Origin: Candidatus Zixiibacteriota bacterium
GTDB taxonomy: Bacteria; Zixibacteria; MSB-5A5; GN15; FEB-12
Direction of reading: 5' to 3'
DNA: 10,415 nt
Assembly (NCBI GenBank): GCA_022570975.1
Contig: JACZYS010000072.1
Location: forward strand, 1-10,415
Part shown: positions 7,676 through 10,415 of the stretch, piece after piece
Layout: the number at the start of each line of letters is the position of its first letter
Numbering within the stretch: position 1 is the first letter of the stretch
Notes under the pieces: generated by a model
What the model was told of the DNA's origin: nothing
The model's input: the letters and a program-made list of their open reading frames with translations, nothing else
Databases searched by the model: none
Made by a program: the position numbers and the translations under genes

Positions 7676-8478
7676 AATTGAAACAAGTTTCACTTTCTAT
7701 GCTTGTCAGCATCTTTGCTTTTTCTGCTGTGGCTCAAGAAATCAAAACAATTGACTCTGACGCCATTATTCAAAAAGCAATATCGGTTGAAGCTGAGTTA
7801 AGAATGAAAATAAAAGATCTGGTTGTTGACGCAGAATATATTGAGGGTAAGCTGGATGATGATGGGAATTTTCAGGAAAAACTAAAATTCACAAAAAGAA
7901 TATATCGCAAAATTTTTCCCGACACTCTGTGGAAACATGAAGAATTTCTTGAATTTTATGACCAGGGAAAACTTGCCTCTGAAAAAGAGAAAAATAAAGC
8001 TGTAAAAAAATGGAAAAAACGAAAAGCCAAGACGGCCAACAAGCATGACCTTATGTTCATGCTGTTTCCTTTTTATGCTGAAAATAAAGAAAAATATAGT
8101 TTCAAATATCTTGGGTTAAATGAAAAAAAAGTAAACGGCAGACTCTGTCACCATTTTAAAGTTGAAGCTTTGCTTGAAGAAAAAAGCCTGATTCATGGAG
8201 ATTATTATATTGAAGCAGAAGGTTTCCACCTGGCCAGAGTTACATTCCGCCCCGCTAAGCTGGTAAAGAAAATGATGTTCAAGCTGCACAAGCTCGACAT
8301 GGCAATTGATTACAGCCCGCTTACGGAAGAGACCTGGCTTCCGCAAAAATTTGAAATTACAGGTAAAGGAAAAGCAGCTCTCTTTTTTGGAGTTAATTTC
8401 GGCGGCTCGGAAATTTTCAGCAATGCTATCATAAACGGCGGAATTGATGACTCTATGTTTGAAAAAACAAGAAAATAA
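7672..8478 (+). CDS. Exported protein of unknown function, possibly LolA-like fold
   Basis: I do not recognise this 268-residue protein with certainty. It starts with TTG at 7672, overlapping the upstream stop by 4 bp. That start gives a complete signal peptide (MKLKQ, then a hydrophobic stretch, then AVA before Q22, likely cleaved after A21); there is no lipobox Cys, so it should be a soluble periplasmic or secreted protein. The mature part begins with a helix, has a strongly basic stretch near 103-122 (KKWKKRKAK), then alternating strands with NGRLCHHF, HGDYYIE, ARVTF, MAIDYSPL and TWLPQKFEITGKG. This pattern recalls lipoprotein-sorting (LolA/outer-membrane lipoprotein-sorting) type proteins, by eye only. 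A single Cys remains in the mature chain. Coupling to the cyclophilin fusion suggests a shared envelope role. Confidence 0.85.
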   Translation: MKLKQVSLSMLVSIFAFSAVAQEIKTIDSDAIIQKAISVEAELRMKIKDLVVDAEYIEGKLDDDGNFQEKLKFTKRIYRKIFPDTLWKHEEFLEFYDQGKLASEKEKNKAVKKWKKRKAKTANKHDLMFMLFPFYAENKEKYSFKYLGLNEKKVNGRLCHHFKVEALLEEKSLIHGDYYIEAEGFHLARVTFRPAKLVKKMMFKLHKLDMAIDYSPLTEETWLPQKFEITGKGKAALFFGVNFGGSEIFSNAIINGGIDDSMFEKTRK

Positions 8479-8556
8479 TCAGCCTAACTCTTAACATAAT
8501 TTCAGATTCAAATAATCCCTTGCGGAACATAATTTTCATCTCTATTTTTTGTCGTT

Positions 8557-8565
8557 TGCTATAGC
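8557..8565 (+). promoter_or_regulatory. Weak candidate extended -10 for the PC4-like gene
   Basis: TGCTATAGC has the TGn-TATA form of an extended -10 but matches TATAAT at only four of six bases, and there is no clear -35. It lies about 45 bases before the ATG at 8611, in the 132-bp gap that must contain the promoter if the PC4-like and GNAT genes are a separate unit. I see no hairpin terminator for the preceding gene in this gap. Confidence 0.2.
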
Positions 8566-8610
8566 CTTAAACAAATTTTTTGACAGAAACTGAATAATAG
8601 AGGTAAGAAG

Positions 8611-8814
8611 ATGAGATTTGAAATTGAAAGATCAGCCACCGAGAAATTGATAATCGAGAAAACTGAATTCAAAGGGAGAGAGTTGATTACTCTCAGAATT
8701 TATTTCCTTTCCAAAGATGAAGAGTGGCTTCCAACCAAAAAAGGGGTGACTGTTAAAGTTGAGCAGATTGGCGAGCTAATGGATGCCTTAAACAGTATTA
8801 AAGCATCTCTTTAA
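8611..8814 (+). CDS. PC4/YdbC-like small nucleic-acid-binding protein
   Basis: This 67-residue protein resembles the single-stranded DNA-binding domain of the transcriptional coactivator p15/PC4 family. The segment LITLRIYF, then W54-L-P-T-K-K-G, then V-KVEQIGELMDAL matches the family layout of four strands followed by one helix that packs in a dimer. Bacterial members bind single-stranded DNA or RNA in the cytoplasm; their cellular role is poorly known. A good binding site (GAGGT about 8 bases before the ATG) fixes the start. The GNAT gene follows after 20 bp on the same strand, so the two are probably co-transcribed. Length is normal for the bacterial stand-alone domain. The family assignment is by motif and moderately secure. 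Confidence 0.8.
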   Translation: MRFEIERSATEKLIIEKTEFKGRELITLRIYFLSKDEEWLPTKKGVTVKVEQIGELMDALNSIKASL

Positions 8815-8834
8815 GCCGTATCATCGAGAAAAAA

Positions 8835-9707
8835 ATGTTAGTATTCTCAAATGATAAAGTGAGACTGGCCCGGCACTTTGACTCAGACCGGGTTCTATTT
8901 GCATATCATTTGGGGGATTTGGATGATTTCTATTTTCCTTATTGTCAGTGGGCGGTTTCTTATCACCAAGTGAGAGCCAAAATTGATGAAGTGATTTTAA
9001 CTTACACTGGCGGTGAAATTCCCTCAGTTATTGCGTTTGGCCTGAAAGAAAATTTTAATGACCTGCTTGAAGAACAGCTTGATTTACTTCCAGACAAATT
9101 TTTTGCTCATTTTTTTGAAAGCTCAAGAGATGTTTTCAAAAAAAAATACAAAGAAAAAAAGCTTGGCACATTTTATAAGATGAATCTCTCCGTAAGTGAT
9201 TATTCAGAAAAGTCTGAGAATGAAAAAGAAGAATTCAATTATATGGTTTTAGGCAACTCTCATCACAAACAACTCAAAACATTTTACACACTTGCATATC
9301 CACAGAACTATTATACCAGGCGGATGCTTGAAACCAAAAAATATTTTGCAAAGGTTGAAAAAAATGAAATACTTGCCGTAACCGGAATTCATGTTTATTC
9401 AGAAAAATATAAGATTGCCGTTTTAGGAAATATCGCTACCCACCCTGAATTTAGAAATAAAGGATTTGCAAAAAAACTAGCCAGTTTGTTGATTAAAGAT
9501 TTGTCTAAGACAGTAGATTTGATCTGCCTTAATGTAAAAGCAGACAACCAACCTGCGATTAGCTGCTATGAAAAACTTGGTTTCAAGAAGACGCATGAAT
9601 ATGAAGAATCATATTTTGAATTGGACCCTTCTGTAAGTATAACCATAGAGTCTGAAACAAATAAAACAAAAGACGATTCATTAAGAAATTATGGTGACAG
9701 AGTTTAA
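8835..9707 (+). CDS. GNAT-family N-acetyltransferase with extra N-terminal domain
   Basis: The C-terminal half (about 115-262) is a GNAT fold that should transfer an acetyl group from acetyl-CoA to an amine. Motif A is seen as LGNIATHPEFRNKGFAKKL, with the pyrophosphate-binding RNKGFA at 207-212, followed by LNVKADNQPAISCYEKLGF (232-250), where N238 and the Tyr of YEKLGF match the usual motif B residues. The first 115 residues form a separate region rich in aromatics (LFAYHLGDLDDFYF near 21-34) that I take to be a substrate-side domain, as in other two-domain GNATs. The last 25 residues are polar and probably disordered. No signal peptide; cytoplasmic. The ATG at 8835 has only a weak GAG upstream. 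It lies 20 bp after the PC4-like gene and ends 7 bp from the convergent zinc-ribbon gene. The substrate is unknown. Confidence 0.88.
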   Translation: MLVFSNDKVRLARHFDSDRVLFAYHLGDLDDFYFPYCQWAVSYHQVRAKIDEVILTYTGGEIPSVIAFGLKENFNDLLEEQLDLLPDKFFAHFFESSRDVFKKKYKEKKLGTFYKMNLSVSDYSEKSENEKEEFNYMVLGNSHHKQLKTFYTLAYPQNYYTRRMLETKKYFAKVEKNEILAVTGIHVYSEKYKIAVLGNIATHPEFRNKGFAKKLASLLIKDLSKTVDLICLNVKADNQPAISCYEKLGFKKTHEYEESYFELDPSVSITIESETNKTKDDSLRNYGDRV

Positions 9708-9714
9708 CAAATTA

Positions 9715-9924
9715 TTAACCTGTAAAGAGGTCAAAAATGTTCCCGAGCATGCTACTGTCTGCCTTAAAGACTTCCGTATAGCGACATTTCTCACAAGTAA
9801 CAGTTGAAAAACGGGCACCCTGGACATCAAATATTTTTGACCAGAATCCGCCTGCGGCTCTGAACTCTCCGGTTTCATATAAATTGTGCGAGCATTTGGG
9901 GCATCGATAATTGAGATTCTGCAT
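9715..9924 (-). CDS. Small zinc-ribbon protein (COG3478/YpzJ-like)
   Basis: The 69-residue protein has two Cys pairs, CPKC at 8-11 and CEKC at 44-47, with the conserved middle GEFRAAGG and IFDVQGARFSTV. This fits the predicted nucleic-acid-binding zinc-ribbon family that includes B. subtilis YpzJ (DUF2082-type). One zinc ion should be held by the four Cys. The role is not known in any detail. The ATG at 9924 has a good binding site (GAGAGGA, 6 bases of spacing). It follows the IscU-type gene by 50 bp on the same strand, so it may be co-transcribed with it, and it converges on the GNAT gene with no hairpin terminator visible between them. Confidence 0.85.
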   Translation of the reverse strand: MQNLNYRCPKCSHNLYETGEFRAAGGFWSKIFDVQGARFSTVTCEKCRYTEVFKADSSMLGNIFDLFTG

Positions 9925-9974
9925 TAGTGATCCTCTCTTTACCGATATACTCTCAAGTTCAATTATTATTCAAT

Positions 9975-10349
9975 TTAAGTTCTGTTAGTTTTTGATTTGA
10001 AATCTGCAATTGCCGCCCTGATAGCGTCCGGTGCCAGATTGGAGCAACTCATTTTTTCCTCCGGTAAACCGTCCAGTGCGTCAGCAACATCCTGACGGCT
10101 CAATTTTTCAGCTTCTGATAGCTTCTTTCCTTTTACTAAAACAGAAGCTATGGAACTTGAGGCAATGGCTGCGGCACAGCCAAAAGTCTTATATTTGATA
10201 TCAACCAATATATCATCTTCAACCATAATGTAAATTTTCATTACATCGCCGCAGGCCGGATTACCGACCGAGCCAACTCCGCTCGGGTTAGCAAATTCAC
10301 CTGTATTACGAGGGTTTCGAAAATGCTCCATGACAGTTTTGTTGTACAT
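9975..10349 (-). CDS. IscU/NifU-type iron-sulfur cluster assembly scaffold
   Basis: This 124-residue protein is a complete single-domain scaffold on which [2Fe-2S] or [4Fe-4S] clusters are built from sulfur supplied by a cysteine desulfurase. The three conserved Cys are present: C33 in NPACGD (with the Asp that aids cluster release, D35), C58 in FGCAAAIASS, and C102 in MSCSNLA. The N-terminus YNKTVMEHFRNPRN is typical. The residue before the third Cys is Ser101, where IscU commonly has His. The ATG at 10349 has no Shine-Dalgarno sequence. The usual partner desulfurase would be expected upstream, beyond the right edge, and is not seen. The zinc-ribbon gene follows 50 bp downstream. I leave the symbol open because iscU and nifU-N types are not separated by what is visible. 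Confidence 0.93.
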   Translation of the reverse strand: MYNKTVMEHFRNPRNTGEFANPSGVGSVGNPACGDVMKIYIMVEDDILVDIKYKTFGCAAAIASSSIASVLVKGKKLSEAEKLSRQDVADALDGLPEEKMSCSNLAPDAIRAAIADFKSKTNRT

Positions 10350-10358
10350 AAGGCAAAT

Positions 10359-10364
10359 ATTATA
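10359..10364 (-). promoter_or_regulatory. Possible -10 box just upstream of the scaffold gene
   Basis: The minus strand reads a perfect TATAAT ten bases before the ATG at 10349. If used, transcription would begin within a few bases of the ATG, giving a leaderless or near-leaderless message, which would fit the absence of a ribosome binding site. The -35 region (TGTTGG at 17 bp) is poor, and the area is AT-rich, so a chance match is possible. Confidence 0.25.
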
Positions 10365-10415
10365 AGATAATTACCCAAAATCCAACAGTTATTTCTGAGT
10401 AGATTTTCTAAAGAG

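Noticed and set aside
8580..8598. TTGACA followed by AATAAT as a promoter for the PC4-like gene
   Set aside because: The two boxes are only 7 bases apart and a properly spaced -10 would fall on the ribosome binding site and start codon.
9705..9722. AT-rich partial palindrome GTTTAACAAATTATTAAC as a two-way terminator between the converging genes
   Set aside because: Pairing is broken at several positions, there is no GC stem and no T tract beyond it.

Overview
The window reads as chromosomal DNA from an AT-rich, double-membrane (Gram-negative-like) bacterium. Evidence for this is a signal-peptide protein, a membrane-anchored protein that should face the periplasm, and a set of ordinary housekeeping genes. 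Ribosome binding sites are uneven: clear before the CDGSH, PC4-like and zinc-ribbon genes, absent before several others. I cannot name the organism; an uncultured lineage of the FCB type is a guess from gene content only. I see no transposase, prophage, CRISPR array, rRNA or tRNA.

Layout. Positions 1-2293 (minus) hold most of uvrA, which runs off the left edge. Positions 2294-2443 are non-coding and carry a possible uvrA promoter and a GC-rich double palindrome that overlaps the stop of the next gene. Positions 2444-4560 (minus) hold nadC, birA and a small CDGSH iron-sulfur protein gene. nadC and birA overlap by ATGA and the third gene follows after 33 bp, so this looks like one operon ending at a hairpin with a T tract. 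Diverging from nadC, at 4595-5563 (plus), is a ketol-acid reductoisomerase (IlvC)-like gene interrupted by one in-frame TAA. Positions 5672-8478 (plus) hold a membrane-anchored HEAT-repeat/cyclophilin fusion coupled by a 4-bp overlap to an exported protein of unknown function. Positions 8611-9707 (plus) hold a PC4-like small protein and a GNAT acetyltransferase. Positions 9715-10349 (minus) hold an IscU/NifU-type scaffold followed by a small zinc-ribbon protein.

How the genes fit together. nadC and birA serve cofactor metabolism (NAD and protein biotinylation); the CDGSH protein and the IscU-type scaffold both concern iron-sulfur clusters but lie in separate units. The HEAT-cyclophilin and the exported protein are probably co-translated and may work together in the envelope. 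The most unusual item is the IlvC-like gene. Read through its TAA, it matches class I enzymes in length and in the spacing of its catalytic positions, yet two of those positions are changed (Lys130 to His, Glu230 to Gln). That suggests a diverged paralogue rather than a recently broken ordinary ilvC. I found no convincing new multi-gene system.
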